Positions 24,561 through 32,354 of a stretch of DNA of 64,000 nt are shown here, in pieces. Source of the stretch: Candidatus Saccharimonadota bacterium (GTDB lineage: Bacteria; Patescibacteriota; Saccharimonadia; Saccharimonadales; Saccharimonadaceae); contig JAATFU010000005.1 of the NCBI GenBank assembly GCA_015655045.1, positions 186,001 to 250,000 of the forward strand, read 5' to 3'. Under the pieces are notes generated by a model that had not been told where the DNA came from, did not search any database, and worked only from the letters and a program-made list of their open reading frames with translations. The stretch's first letter is position 1. Each line of letters starts with the position of its first letter. A program made the translations under genes and the position numbers.

Positions 24561-25775
24561 ATGAAACACGTATACTACGCAACGAGCAATGAGGCGAAGT
24601 TTACTGATGCCAAAGTCTTTTTATTAGGGTTAAACCCCGAACTGACGATCGAACAACTTCCGATCGAAATTCCTGAGATTCAATCAGATAACCCTGATGA
24701 TATCATCAAGCAAAAGGTTGAATTTGTCCGTGCATCTACAGCCGTTCCATTCATAGTTGATGATGCTAGCTTTTACACAGAGCGATTCCCTACTTTTCCT
24801 GGTGCATATGCAAAATTCATCAACAATTCGCTCGGTAAAGAGGGCTGGAAAAAGCTCTTTACCGAAGGTGACAAAATACGTGCCGTTGCTCGGATTGCAC
24901 TCTATAATTTCGGTGAGACCCAATACTTTACCAGTGAAATCAAAGGAAGTCTCTCATTTGACGAAACACCGAGCGATGACACCTTCTCTCTGAATGATCA
25001 CATCGTCGTAGAGGATGGCCGCACATTAAACGACGCGATAGCTGACCCTACATTCCTGAACCACCGCCGAAGCGCACTCTTGGAACTTTCAAACTCAGTA
25101 TCAACAAGTAATGACCAGAGTGATGACAAAAAGCTTGAAATCGGAGAGCGCTGGAGTAGCCGTGCAGTAATTTGGAAAAACCTTATCGAAGACGAAGCAT
25201 CATATGTTAATTACGAAGACAACTACGAGCGCGTGAACACGCTCATCAAACTGTACGGACCCCTCGCCAAAGGAAAGGCACTCGAAGTTGGGTGCGGAAC
25301 CGGCGAAGCTGGTCGTATTCTAAAAACATCAAATCCAGCACTAGAACTACTTTCAACCGATATTGCGGGTGGGATGCTTACAGAAGCTCAGAGACAAACA
25401 GCCGAGGTCGGCCTTGATATTAAATACAAGCAGCTAGATATTACAGATGAAGCCCTCGGCGATGAAAAATTTGGAATTGTCATCTCTAGAGGCGTGGTCG
25501 TCTCCCATCTTCCCAAGTCAAATATCTACGATTTTCTTAAAAGTGCCGCATACCACACAGACACCAACGGATACCTTCTGTTTGATTTTATACAAGACAC
25601 TACTGTGGGTGAAATCGAAAAACCAGTTGATACCAAAAATGCATTTACATTACAGCAGATGGACGACATGCTATCACATTTCGACATGCAGCGCGTCGAT
25701 GATGCCGGAAACGACAGTATGCGCGTTCGGGTTGTTTGCTATCAGCACTTAAATTCTAAAGGAGAAACGCGATGA
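24561..25775 (+). CDS. RdgB/Ham1-like pyrophosphatase fused to SAM methyltransferase
   Basis: Residues 1-~180 form a non-canonical NTP pyrophosphatase domain: YYATSNEAKFTDAKVFL (family start TxNxxK), FIVDDASFYTERFPTFPGAY (cf. DSGL..D.L...PG), ending NHRRSALLELS. After a short linker, residues ~215-404 form a class I methyltransferase with motif I ALEVGCGTGEAGRILK, acidic motif II (LLSTDIAGGML) and motif IV-like IVISRGVVVSHLP. House-cleaning domain and methyltransferase in one chain is unusual; it suggests processing of one modified nucleotide. The next gene overlaps by 4 nt (ATGA). Confidence 0.82.
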   Translation: MKHVYYATSNEAKFTDAKVFLLGLNPELTIEQLPIEIPEIQSDNPDDIIKQKVEFVRASTAVPFIVDDASFYTERFPTFPGAYAKFINNSLGKEGWKKLFTEGDKIRAVARIALYNFGETQYFTSEIKGSLSFDETPSDDTFSLNDHIVVEDGRTLNDAIADPTFLNHRRSALLELSNSVSTSNDQSDDKKLEIGERWSSRAVIWKNLIEDEASYVNYEDNYERVNTLIKLYGPLAKGKALEVGCGTGEAGRILKTSNPALELLSTDIAGGMLTEAQRQTAEVGLDIKYKQLDITDEALGDEKFGIVISRGVVVSHLPKSNIYDFLKSAAYHTDTNGYLLFDFIQDTTVGEIEKPVDTKNAFTLQQMDDMLSHFDMQRVDDAGNDSMRVRVVCYQHLNSKGETR

Positions 25776-26404
25776 ATTTAATAAACCCCGAGTTACAAGC
25801 GCCATACGCCCCAGGCGTTTACATGCTTACTGGAGTAAATGGCATAGGAAAATCAACTATTGTTGATAGTATTGCCGCGGGACACCCTGAAGTAGCTGCC
25901 CTTCATGCGTCACTAGAGCTCCGACAACTTTTTAATGGTATATCTCGAGAAGAGCTAGAAGTGTTAAAGCCGGAAGATAAGCTAGCGAAAATGGTCGTTC
26001 ATTTCACTACTCAGTTTGAAAAAACACTAGAAGAGAAAAAAGCCGTATTACTCGATACCCATCTTCTCGTCCCAATTCGTAAAGATAGGTCGGTCGTATA
26101 TGAAGACATATGGTCAGATGCCTACACACCCTATGTGTCATCTATGGTAATGCTTTCAGCAGAACCTAGTGACGTTCGAGCATGGAGGCTTAGGGATGAA
26201 GCTAACACGGGTCGTAAGCGTAATAGTGAAATTGTAGATATTACCGCTGACCAAGATCAAAACATAGCTCGTTTCCATAGTCTTGTATCGAGCGGGTCTA
26301 TACCTGAAAAATCGAGAGTTATTAATAATAGTCACGGTTCGATCGAAACAACAAGAAAAAATATTGAAGAAACCTTTCACACAACTCTTAGGTTAGATTT
26401 CTGA
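25772..26404 (+). CDS. P-loop nucleotide/nucleoside kinase-like protein
   Basis: 210 aa with Walker A YMLTGVNGIGKSTIVD at residues ~16-31, a Walker-B-like strand KAVLLDTHLLVP near residue 95, and a lid-like Arg-rich segment (DVRAWRLRDEANTGRKRNSE). The pattern matches adenylate-kinase-fold proteins (AAA_18/'ATP-binding' type). It is translationally coupled to the RdgB-methyltransferase gene. In that setting I infer a kinase acting on a nucleoside monophosphate, possibly a non-standard one. Confidence 0.75.
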   Translation: MNLINPELQAPYAPGVYMLTGVNGIGKSTIVDSIAAGHPEVAALHASLELRQLFNGISREELEVLKPEDKLAKMVVHFTTQFEKTLEEKKAVLLDTHLLVPIRKDRSVVYEDIWSDAYTPYVSSMVMLSAEPSDVRAWRLRDEANTGRKRNSEIVDITADQDQNIARFHSLVSSGSIPEKSRVINNSHGSIETTRKNIEETFHTTLRLDF

Positions 26405-26431
26405 TAATTTAGTTCTGACTTCGTGCTAATG

Positions 26432-26448
26432 CCCACCAACTATAAGCA
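26432..26448 (+). repeat. Right direct repeat (attR-like)
   Basis: CCCACCAACTATAAGCA matches the tRNA-Ile2 end repeat at 23156-23172 in 16 of 17 positions. It lies 28 nt after the stop of the kinase-like gene. Confidence 0.65.
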
Positions 26449-26482
26449 GTACTCAGGAAAACCCCCTTCATTCGATGGTGTT

Positions 26483-26884
26483 TTATTCGTTAGATTGGTC
26501 CATATAGGCAGCTATGAACGCGTCAATTTGCCGCTGTTTTTCTTCTTTGGGAAGGTATTTGATATCTTCGAGTTCGACAAAACGACCGACAGCATGCGCA
26601 AGTGAAGCGCCCTTATGATTAATACGAGCCTGCTCGTCATCAACCGTTTCGATAGGCCCCGTCCAGTGTGGATCAAGTTCGCTATCGCTTGGTTCTGGAT
26701 AGGCGCGGCCACCACGATGCGAGTAACGGGTTCGCTCTATATGATTTTTTTCCTGAACCGCAATCTCACCTAAAGGGCGGACAGTACCTTGAGTAATCTG
26801 TCGAGCTCGTTCGGGTGGAAATCCGCCATTTTCTACAAGGCGATCATACCGAGCTTCGTCACGATCAAACGATTCGAATGTCAT
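26483..26884 (-). CDS. Uncharacterised soluble protein (133 aa)
   Basis: A charged protein with helical ends (FDRDEARYDRLVENGGFPPE, KYLPKEEKQRQIDAFIAAYM) and a polar middle (HRGGRAYPEPSDSELDPHW). It has no signal peptide or membrane helix. The ATG follows TATAAA by six bases, leaderless style. It lies just outside the right repeat of the island. No family recognised. Confidence 0.7.
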   Translation of the reverse strand: MTFESFDRDEARYDRLVENGGFPPERARQITQGTVRPLGEIAVQEKNHIERTRYSHRGGRAYPEPSDSELDPHWTGPIETVDDEQARINHKGASLAHAVGRFVELEDIKYLPKEEKQRQIDAFIAAYMDQSNE

Positions 26885-26920
26885 AGTAACTTTATAGCAT
26901 AAGTGCCATAAAAAGTCAAT

Positions 26921-28030
26921 CTATTCCCAGCGAAATACTCGGAAAGCAATGGCGTAAATAACCACAATCCAGATGCCAATCAAGCCTATTTGCGGCAAGA
27001 TATCAAGTAGGCCCTTCCCTTCTGTCACAATCAAGCGAATACCATCAATGATCGGCGTCAGTGGCAAGAAGGCGGAAACGTTTTGAAGCCACTCGGGCAT
27101 TAAGAAGCGTGGGAAGAAAGTTCCCGAGAGAAACATGAGGGGAAAGACAATGATATTAGCTAGCGGCGCCACTTGACGTTCATTCTTAGCCCAACCTCCT
27201 AGCGCCAGCCCAATGCCAAGAATACAAATAATTCCCAGGACCAAGAGAACCGCCAGTTCGAGATAATTACCCACCACCGTGAGATGAAACACGGTCAGGG
27301 CCACAATGAACAAGACAGCGATACTAATCAATCCGACAAAGACCTGTCCGGCCATGGTTGCGAGGAAATACTGCCAGACTTTGAGTGGCGTGGTACTCAG
27401 GCGCCGCAAAATGCCCATCTTCTTTAATTCAGGAAAAATGTTAATCGGTCCAAAAATACCCATACCGATAATCGAGAAGCCCAGTAAGCCTGCAAAGGTA
27501 TAGTCAAAGGCAGATAGGCTCCGTTCGTTGAGCTGCTCACTTGTTACCGTAAATGGTGTGTCGGCTTTCACAAAGTGAGCGTTAATACCCTTAAACTGCG
27601 CATCGAGAACCGATTGGAGTGCTTGGGCTGATTGGGCATTGTTTTGCGTATAGACAATGTTGGCCTGTCCAGAGGGATAGGTGGCCCCTGGTGCGATTTC
27701 ACCAAAGCTTTTCGGCAGCACAATCGTGGCGTCCAGTTCAGAGTGACTCATCTTATCTTTCGCCACAGCTAGATCGGTCACAGCTTGATTTACCTTTAAT
27801 ATCTTGCCGCTTTCGGCACTGCCGACAAAGTCTTTTGCAAAGGAGCTACTTGATTGATTAATAATTGCGACATTAAACGAGACATCTTTACCGCCACTAT
27901 TGAGACTTCCAAAGACGAACAAGAAGATGACAGGGAAACCAATCGTAAAAAATAAGGCCGTCTTATCACGAAAGACTCGTTTGGTATTGATTTTAGCCAG
28001 GGTATAGATCGTGTAGAATGACTTTTTCAT
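26921..28030 (-). CDS. ABC-2 type transporter permease
   Basis: 369 aa: an N-terminal membrane helix (TALFFTIGFPVIFLFVFGSL), a large extracytoplasmic domain (residues ~45-180) and five to six C-terminal helices, including the family's FPLMFLSGTFFPRFLMPEWL loop. This is the DrrB/YhhJ-like exporter layout. It follows the ATPase gene after 2 nt and ends the operon. The substrate is unknown; such pairs export drugs, lipids or peptides. Confidence 0.9.
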   Translation of the reverse strand: MKKSFYTIYTLAKINTKRVFRDKTALFFTIGFPVIFLFVFGSLNSGGKDVSFNVAIINQSSSSFAKDFVGSAESGKILKVNQAVTDLAVAKDKMSHSELDATIVLPKSFGEIAPGATYPSGQANIVYTQNNAQSAQALQSVLDAQFKGINAHFVKADTPFTVTSEQLNERSLSAFDYTFAGLLGFSIIGMGIFGPINIFPELKKMGILRRLSTTPLKVWQYFLATMAGQVFVGLISIAVLFIVALTVFHLTVVGNYLELAVLLVLGIICILGIGLALGGWAKNERQVAPLANIIVFPLMFLSGTFFPRFLMPEWLQNVSAFLPLTPIIDGIRLIVTEGKGLLDILPQIGLIGIWIVVIYAIAFRVFRWE

Positions 28031-28032
28031 GT

Positions 28033-28791
28033 TTATTCTTCTCGTAGTCCCTTGCCAGTTAGATCAATGAAGACATCTTCGAGGTTCGCTTGTTCGACGT
28101 GTTGGTCTTTATGAAAGCCCCGTTTCAATAATTGTTTGATCAGGTTTTTTGGCGTATCAATTGCCACAATTTGACCGTTGTCCATAATTGCGATCCGATC
28201 ACAGAGGACTTCGGCTTCGTCCAGATAGTGGGTCGTCATGATGACACTAATGCCACGATCACGCACCTGCTTAATCAGCTCCCAGAGATTACGTCGAGCC
28301 TGTGGATCAAGGCCCGTGGTTGGTTCATCTAAGAAAAAGACTTTTGGTCCGTGCACTAGCGCCGTGGTAATACTCAGGCGTTGTTTCTGGCCACCAGAGA
28401 GGTCCTCGACGTAGTTATGGGCCTTCTCCTCAAGGTCGACGTCACGAAGAAACTGCATCACATCAACCTTCTCACCATACGCGGCAGCGAACATTTCAAT
28501 GACTTCGGTGAGTCGTGTTTTATCTTGAAAGGCGGGTGACTGGGGTTGCACTCCGATGAGATACTTAATTTTATCAGGCTGCTCGGCCACATTAATGCCA
28601 TCGATAAACACCCGACCGTCATCAATCGGGCGCAAGGTTTCCATCATTTCCAGTGTTGTTGTTTTACCAGCACCGTTGGGTCCAAGGATGCCAAAGATCT
28701 CACCCTTTTTCACTTCGAAACTAATGCCATCGACTGCCTGCTTGTCGCCATAGCGTTTCCGAAGATTACTGACCTCTATCATTGCTTGCAT
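28033..28791 (-). CDS. ABC transporter ATP-binding protein
   Basis: 252 aa with Walker A LGPNGAGKTT, Q-loop VQPQSPAF, signature LSGGQKQRL, Walker B VFFLDEPTTGLD and the H-loop THYLDEAE. It drives the adjacent ABC-2 permease (26921-28030), DrrA/NodI-like. A TAAACT box sits 8 nt before the chosen ATG; a second ATG three codons later is possible. Confidence 0.95.
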   Translation of the reverse strand: MQAMIEVSNLRKRYGDKQAVDGISFEVKKGEIFGILGPNGAGKTTTLEMMETLRPIDDGRVFIDGINVAEQPDKIKYLIGVQPQSPAFQDKTRLTEVIEMFAAAYGEKVDVMQFLRDVDLEEKAHNYVEDLSGGQKQRLSITTALVHGPKVFFLDEPTTGLDPQARRNLWELIKQVRDRGISVIMTTHYLDEAEVLCDRIAIMDNGQIVAIDTPKNLIKQLLKRGFHKDQHVEQANLEDVFIDLTGKGLREE

Positions 28792-28828
28792 CTTTTCTTA
28801 GTTTACACTACGAAAGGCCAAACGGGAT

Positions 28829-28860
28829 AAAAAAAGCCCCCAGGGGAGGGGGCAATTTTT
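28829..28860. terminator. Bidirectional terminator
   Basis: GCCCCC (28836-28841) / GGGGGC (28848-28853) stem flanked by an A-tract on the left and AATTTTT on the right. It ends the 69-aa gene on the minus strand. Confidence 0.85.
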
Positions 28861-28922
28861 AGCACCTGTTTGTTTGGGTATTACTATACTCCCAAACGCG
28901 CTTATGGTGCAAGCCTAATAAA

Positions 28923-29132
28923 TTAGTCTTTTTTCTTTGAAACGGTCAAGAAGCCATTGCGTGGGTTTTCTTTGACGACGCGGTCAGCTGGAAGATCAAC
29001 TGGTTGACCCTTTGCATTCTTCTCTACCTTAGCAAAAAAGTAGATGGTCTGTGGTTTGCCGCCACGAAGTGTAACTTCGGTGCTGTGCAAGTAGTAAGTG
29101 ACGCCCTTTGAGTTTGTGTGACTGTAAGCCAT
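28923..29132 (-). CDS. Small basic protein (69 aa)
   Basis: A compact protein: MAYSHTNSKGVTYYLHSTEV, then LRGGKPQTIYFFAKV and the end DRVVKENPRNGFLTVSKKKD. It is basic and beta-rich, without membrane segment. I have an impression of similar short proteins being common in Saccharibacteria, but cannot verify it. AGGAGG Shine-Dalgarno about 12 nt upstream and a strong terminator downstream indicate a monocistronic, well-expressed gene. Function unknown; nucleic-acid binding would fit its charge. Confidence 0.8.
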   Translation of the reverse strand: MAYSHTNSKGVTYYLHSTEVTLRGGKPQTIYFFAKVEKNAKGQPVDLPADRVVKENPRNGFLTVSKKKD

Positions 29133-29201
29133 AAGATTCTATTCCTCCTGTTAGTGCTATACGAGAGTTAGAGTACAGCCTCAAATAGCCCCTGTCAACA
29201 C

Positions 29202-29864
29202 TTAAATGGACTTATAGTGACGTCGAAGTAACAGTCTGAGCACCCCGAGGCTGACTAATCGAACGATTATTAAGACTAAAATAACCAGCGAAACCACAAG
29301 CGACCAACCAGCAAAATCAGGCGACCAGGCGGGCGAGACATAGACGTGCAAATACTGATCGGCACGTGGGAGAACGATGGTGCTTGCCAGGTCCGAACCA
29401 GGCGCATATGAGGAGACTTGATCGAGGAAACACTGCTGGTACGCCGCATAGGTACCATGGGCATAATCAGGGTAGCGAGCTCGACAAACCGCCTCGGCTT
29501 TCTTATAGACATTGCCGTTTGTGTCTTCGCTTGCTGAGGCGGCATCGAGAATCTTTTTGCTGTCACGATTGTATTGATTTTGTAAGTACACACCTTTACC
29601 CATATCGGTATTCATATGCGCCGTCACGTAGCGTTGTAAATCATACAATCTATTCGCTGTCACATTACTATCGCCTGCCGCATCGGCACTGATAACTGCC
29701 GTCCGACGTTCCACCATGCCAATGTTATTGAGACGTAAGAAAGTTGCGGTGACGAAACAAGCAAGAATAAACAAAATAATCAACTGCCACGTCTTAATGC
29801 GTTGCAGCGTTTTCATTGTTTGTCGCACTCGCCTTTTATCAGCCACCAAAAGCTCCCCACCCAT
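29202..29864 (-). CDS. Membrane protein with two helices around an extracellular domain
   Basis: 220 aa: an N-terminal helix (WQLIILFILACFVTATFL), an extracytoplasmic domain of ~120 residues with two cysteines (EAVCRARYPDYAHGTYAAYQ, then QCFLDQV) that could form a disulfide, and a C-terminal helix (GWSLVVSLVILVLIIVRLVS) with an Arg-rich end. A second in-frame ATG at 29816 would remove only the first 16 hydrophilic residues and may be the real start. Divergent from the Mur ligase gene. Family unknown. Confidence 0.72.
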   Translation of the reverse strand: MGGELLVADKRRVRQTMKTLQRIKTWQLIILFILACFVTATFLRLNNIGMVERRTAVISADAAGDSNVTANRLYDLQRYVTAHMNTDMGKGVYLQNQYNRDSKKILDAASASEDTNGNVYKKAEAVCRARYPDYAHGTYAAYQQCFLDQVSSYAPGSDLASTIVLPRADQYLHVYVSPAWSPDFAGWSLVVSLVILVLIIVRLVSLGVLRLLLRRHYKSI

Positions 29865-29941
29865 ATCGTATTACCCATAGTATATCACGCAAGGGCCCTC
29901 AAGGTAGACCACTTCACCAACCGAGGTGGTATACTAATCGT

Positions 29942-31192
29942 ATGAACATCTACTTCTCAGGGATTGGCGGGGTTGGCATTGGACCCCTCGCTGAGATCGC
30001 CCGTGACGCGGGCTATCAGGTGAGCGGTTCGGATCTCCACGAGAGTCTTGTCACTACGCGTCTTCAGGCCGAAGGAATTGCTATTCACATTGGCCAAGAT
30101 GGCAGTTTTCTACAATCCCAGCACCAGCATCAACCAATTGATTGGTTCATCTACACGGCCGCCCTCCCCCAAGACCATCCAGAGCTTGTGCTCGCTCGTC
30201 GGCTCGGTATCCCTACGGCAAAACGAGACGAACTCCTTGCAACGATTATCGCCGATAAGAAGCTCAAGTTGATTGCCGTGGCAGGTACACACGGCAAAAC
30301 AACGACGACAGGTATGCTGATCTGGATCTTCAAGCAACTTGGTATACCCGTCAGTTATTCGGTTGGCACCACACTCTCGTTTGGTCCAAGCGGCGCTTTT
30401 GATCCGGGTAGTGAATATTTCATCTACGAATGTGATGAGTTTGACCGTAATTTCCTCCAGTTCCATCCCCACCTCGCCCTGCTTACCTCGATTGGTTACG
30501 ACCACTCCGATACGTACCCTACGGCCGACGAGTACTTGGCGGCTTTTCGTCAATTTGCCACCCAAAGTGAGCAAGTCATTACGTGGCGTGACCAGCACGG
30601 CGATATCTTTGAGGGACTCTATCAGGTGAGCGCGCTCGATCCTGCCGAGGTAAGCCCTACCATGCCGCTGACAGGTGAACACAACCGTCGCAATGGTACG
30701 TTGGTTCAAACCGGCCTCCGCCGTCTTGGTTTTACAGATGATATCACTGGCTTACTCGCGACATTTCCTGGCACCGATCGACGCTTCGAGAAACTAGCCG
30801 ATAATTTATACAGTGATTATGGCCACCATCCAGTTGAGATTGCCGCTACGCTACAGCTTGCGCGTGAAGTTTCAGATCATATCATTTTAATCTATCAGCC
30901 TCACCAGAACGTTCGTCAATATGAGATCAAGGATCAATACACCACTCAATTTGAAGCAGCTGATGAGATTTATTGGCTACCGACGTACCTTTCACGCGAG
31001 GATCCAAATCTTCCCATCCTCACGCCCGATGAGCTTATCCAACATATCACCAATAAGGCACACGTTCACATCGCCGACTTTAACGATGAACTCTGGGACG
31101 TTATCCAGAGAGCTCGAGACCAGGGTATATTAGTGCTCGGTATGGGAGCTGGCAAGATTGATAGCTGGTTACGAGAGCGCCTCGCAGCATGA
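29942..31192 (+). CDS. Mur ligase (MurC/Mpl-like)
   Basis: 416 aa. N-terminal UDP-MurNAc-binding Rossmann part (YFSGIGGVGIGPLAEIARDA), ATP motif VAGTHGKTTTTGML, the DEFDRNFLQFHP segment and a C-terminal domain. MurC adds L-Ala to UDP-MurNAc; Mpl adds recycled tripeptide. MurC is the likelier role in a genome with MurJ, but the length (MurC usually ~460) leaves room for doubt. The start at 29942 follows TATACT by six bases (leaderless); an upstream extension of the frame precedes that promoter. The stop overlaps the next ATG. Confidence 0.87.
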   Translation: MNIYFSGIGGVGIGPLAEIARDAGYQVSGSDLHESLVTTRLQAEGIAIHIGQDGSFLQSQHQHQPIDWFIYTAALPQDHPELVLARRLGIPTAKRDELLATIIADKKLKLIAVAGTHGKTTTTGMLIWIFKQLGIPVSYSVGTTLSFGPSGAFDPGSEYFIYECDEFDRNFLQFHPHLALLTSIGYDHSDTYPTADEYLAAFRQFATQSEQVITWRDQHGDIFEGLYQVSALDPAEVSPTMPLTGEHNRRNGTLVQTGLRRLGFTDDITGLLATFPGTDRRFEKLADNLYSDYGHHPVEIAATLQLAREVSDHIILIYQPHQNVRQYEIKDQYTTQFEAADEIYWLPTYLSREDPNLPILTPDELIQHITNKAHVHIADFNDELWDVIQRARDQGILVLGMGAGKIDSWLRERLAA

Positions 31193-31611
31193 GTGCTCCC
31201 AAGGTCTATTTTGCCTGTTCGGTTCGAGGAGGAGGTGATACCTCTTCCTACTTGACAATTATTGAAGCGATCAAAGCCGCAGGAGCAATAGTTTTAAGTG
31301 AAGTCTTTGTCCATGATGCTATTGAATATAAAGGCAGCCCCTTACCTTCGGAACAGATTTATCAACGTGATATACACATGATTCACGCTGCCGATATTAT
31401 GATCGCCGAGGTTACCAACCCTTCTCTGGGCGTTGGGTATGAACTTGCCTATGCCGAGAAGCTCGGCCGCCCCATTCTGTGTCTTTTTGACCGCACCTCC
31501 GATAAGAACTTATCGGCTATGATAGCAGGCAATTCCTCTCTTACGCTCAAGCGCATCGAGCCTCCTGAGATTGCCAAGACTGTACGCGATTTTATAACCA
31601 GCGCTATCTAA
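31189..31611 (+). CDS. Nucleoside 2-deoxyribosyltransferase-like / DNPH1-like hydrolase
   Basis: 140 aa: KVYFACSVRGGGDTSSY at the N terminus, IAEVTNPSLGVGYELAYAEK in the middle and SAMIAGN near the end match the DNPH1 (Rcl) branch, which cleaves the N-glycosidic bond of 5'-monophosphate deoxynucleosides. The role would be clearing non-standard dNMPs such as hydroxymethyl-dUMP. Overlaps the Mur ligase gene by 4 nt, and the MazG gene convergently by 4 nt. Confidence 0.85.
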   Translation: MSAPKVYFACSVRGGGDTSSYLTIIEAIKAAGAIVLSEVFVHDAIEYKGSPLPSEQIYQRDIHMIHAADIMIAEVTNPSLGVGYELAYAEKLGRPILCLFDRTSDKNLSAMIAGNSSLTLKRIEPPEIAKTVRDFITSAI

Positions 31612-31937
31612 CGATTATCTCCACTGCCACTTAGGGTACCTCGTTCTAGGCGACTAGCTAGCTTTTCGATATTCTTTGTACCAATAGCTTCAAGCTTAAT
31701 GTCAAAATGGTCACCAAGGACCGCAATGTACCATAGTACATCACCTAGTTCTTTGGTAAGATCCTCACGATCAAGCTGGCTAAAGTCACTAGCTTTATCG
31801 CGCACAATCTTCTTGGCTTTTTCAGCAATCTCACCTACTTCACCGGCAAGGCCAAGCAGCAAATGAAACACTTCATCTTTCTTATCTTTTGGTGAGGCGG
31901 TTCGGAGAGCTTGTTGTTGGTAATCGTCTAAATTCAT
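31608..31937 (-). CDS. MazG-like nucleotide pyrophosphohydrolase
   Basis: 109 aa, single all-alpha NTP-PPase domain: GLAGEVGEIAEKAKKIV (metal-binding Glu residues) and ELGDVLWYIAVLGDHF, the second metal-binding helix. It hydrolyses NTPs/dNTPs to monophosphates and acts in pool sanitation. The ATG follows TATAAT by six bases (leaderless). Convergent with the DNPH1-like gene, which has a related job. Confidence 0.9.
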   Translation of the reverse strand: MNLDDYQQQALRTASPKDKKDEVFHLLLGLAGEVGEIAEKAKKIVRDKASDFSQLDREDLTKELGDVLWYIAVLGDHFDIKLEAIGTKNIEKLASRLERGTLSGSGDNR

Positions 31938-31979
31938 ACCCTTATTATAGCAAGTCTTGGCTATGTTTCGTCTGCGTGG

Positions 31980-32354
31980 CTACGGCTGGCTTGTATCGCT
32001 GGCGGCACTAATCTCGAGTGCATCGGGATTCATCGGATCACCGCCAAAAGCATCAATGGCTTTAACGTTTTGAACTTGCTTGGCATACAATGCCTTGAAT
32101 TGATCAATGGACGCTTGGTTAATCGCTCCGGTATCATCGTATTGCTGGAAGGTATTATCACTCTTAAGCGCCTGACTACTCACCGAGCGATAGCCGGGAC
32201 GACTCAAATCAAGCTGGGCTGCGCCGCTACTTGTATAGAGCTGCATACTAACCACGACCAAGATGAGCGAAAGGATAACCGACGAGCCAACCAAGATCAA
32301 GAAGCGATGTTGGGGCCAAAAGCCAAGATTTTCAGTCAGCGGTTCGTCGCTCAT
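31980..32354 (-). CDS. Single-span membrane protein (124 aa)
   Basis: Cytoplasmic N terminus, one helix (FLILVGSSVILSLILVVVSM) and a ~80-residue outer domain with polar, helical sequence (GAINQASIDQFKALYAKQVQ). It overlaps the upstream secreted-protein gene by 4 nt, so the two are coupled and probably form a complex at the membrane. No family recognised. Confidence 0.72.
   Translation of the reverse strand: MSDEPLTENLGFWPQHRFLILVGSSVILSLILVVVSMQLYTSSGAAQLDLSRPGYRSVSSQALKSDNTFQQYDDTGAINQASIDQFKALYAKQVQNVKAIDAFGGDPMNPDALEISAASDTSQP

Larger units (their letters stand above)
23163..26448. mobile_element. Putative tRNA-Ile2-associated genomic island (no integrase seen)
   Basis: The segment between the two 17-bp direct repeats holds four genes: thymidylate-synthase-like and Nudix on the minus strand, RdgB-methyltransferase fusion and P-loop kinase on the plus strand. 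It looks more AT-rich than the flanks on inspection, and starts precisely at a tRNA 3' end, as integrated islands do. No integrase, transposase or replication gene lies inside, so it would depend on an enzyme encoded elsewhere, or be a fossil insertion. Confidence 0.6.

Noticed and set aside
29816-29941. 42-residue N-terminal extension of the Mur ligase
   Set aside because: It lies upstream of the TATACT box and antisense to the divergent gene's 5' end; the family begins at the GxGGVG segment.
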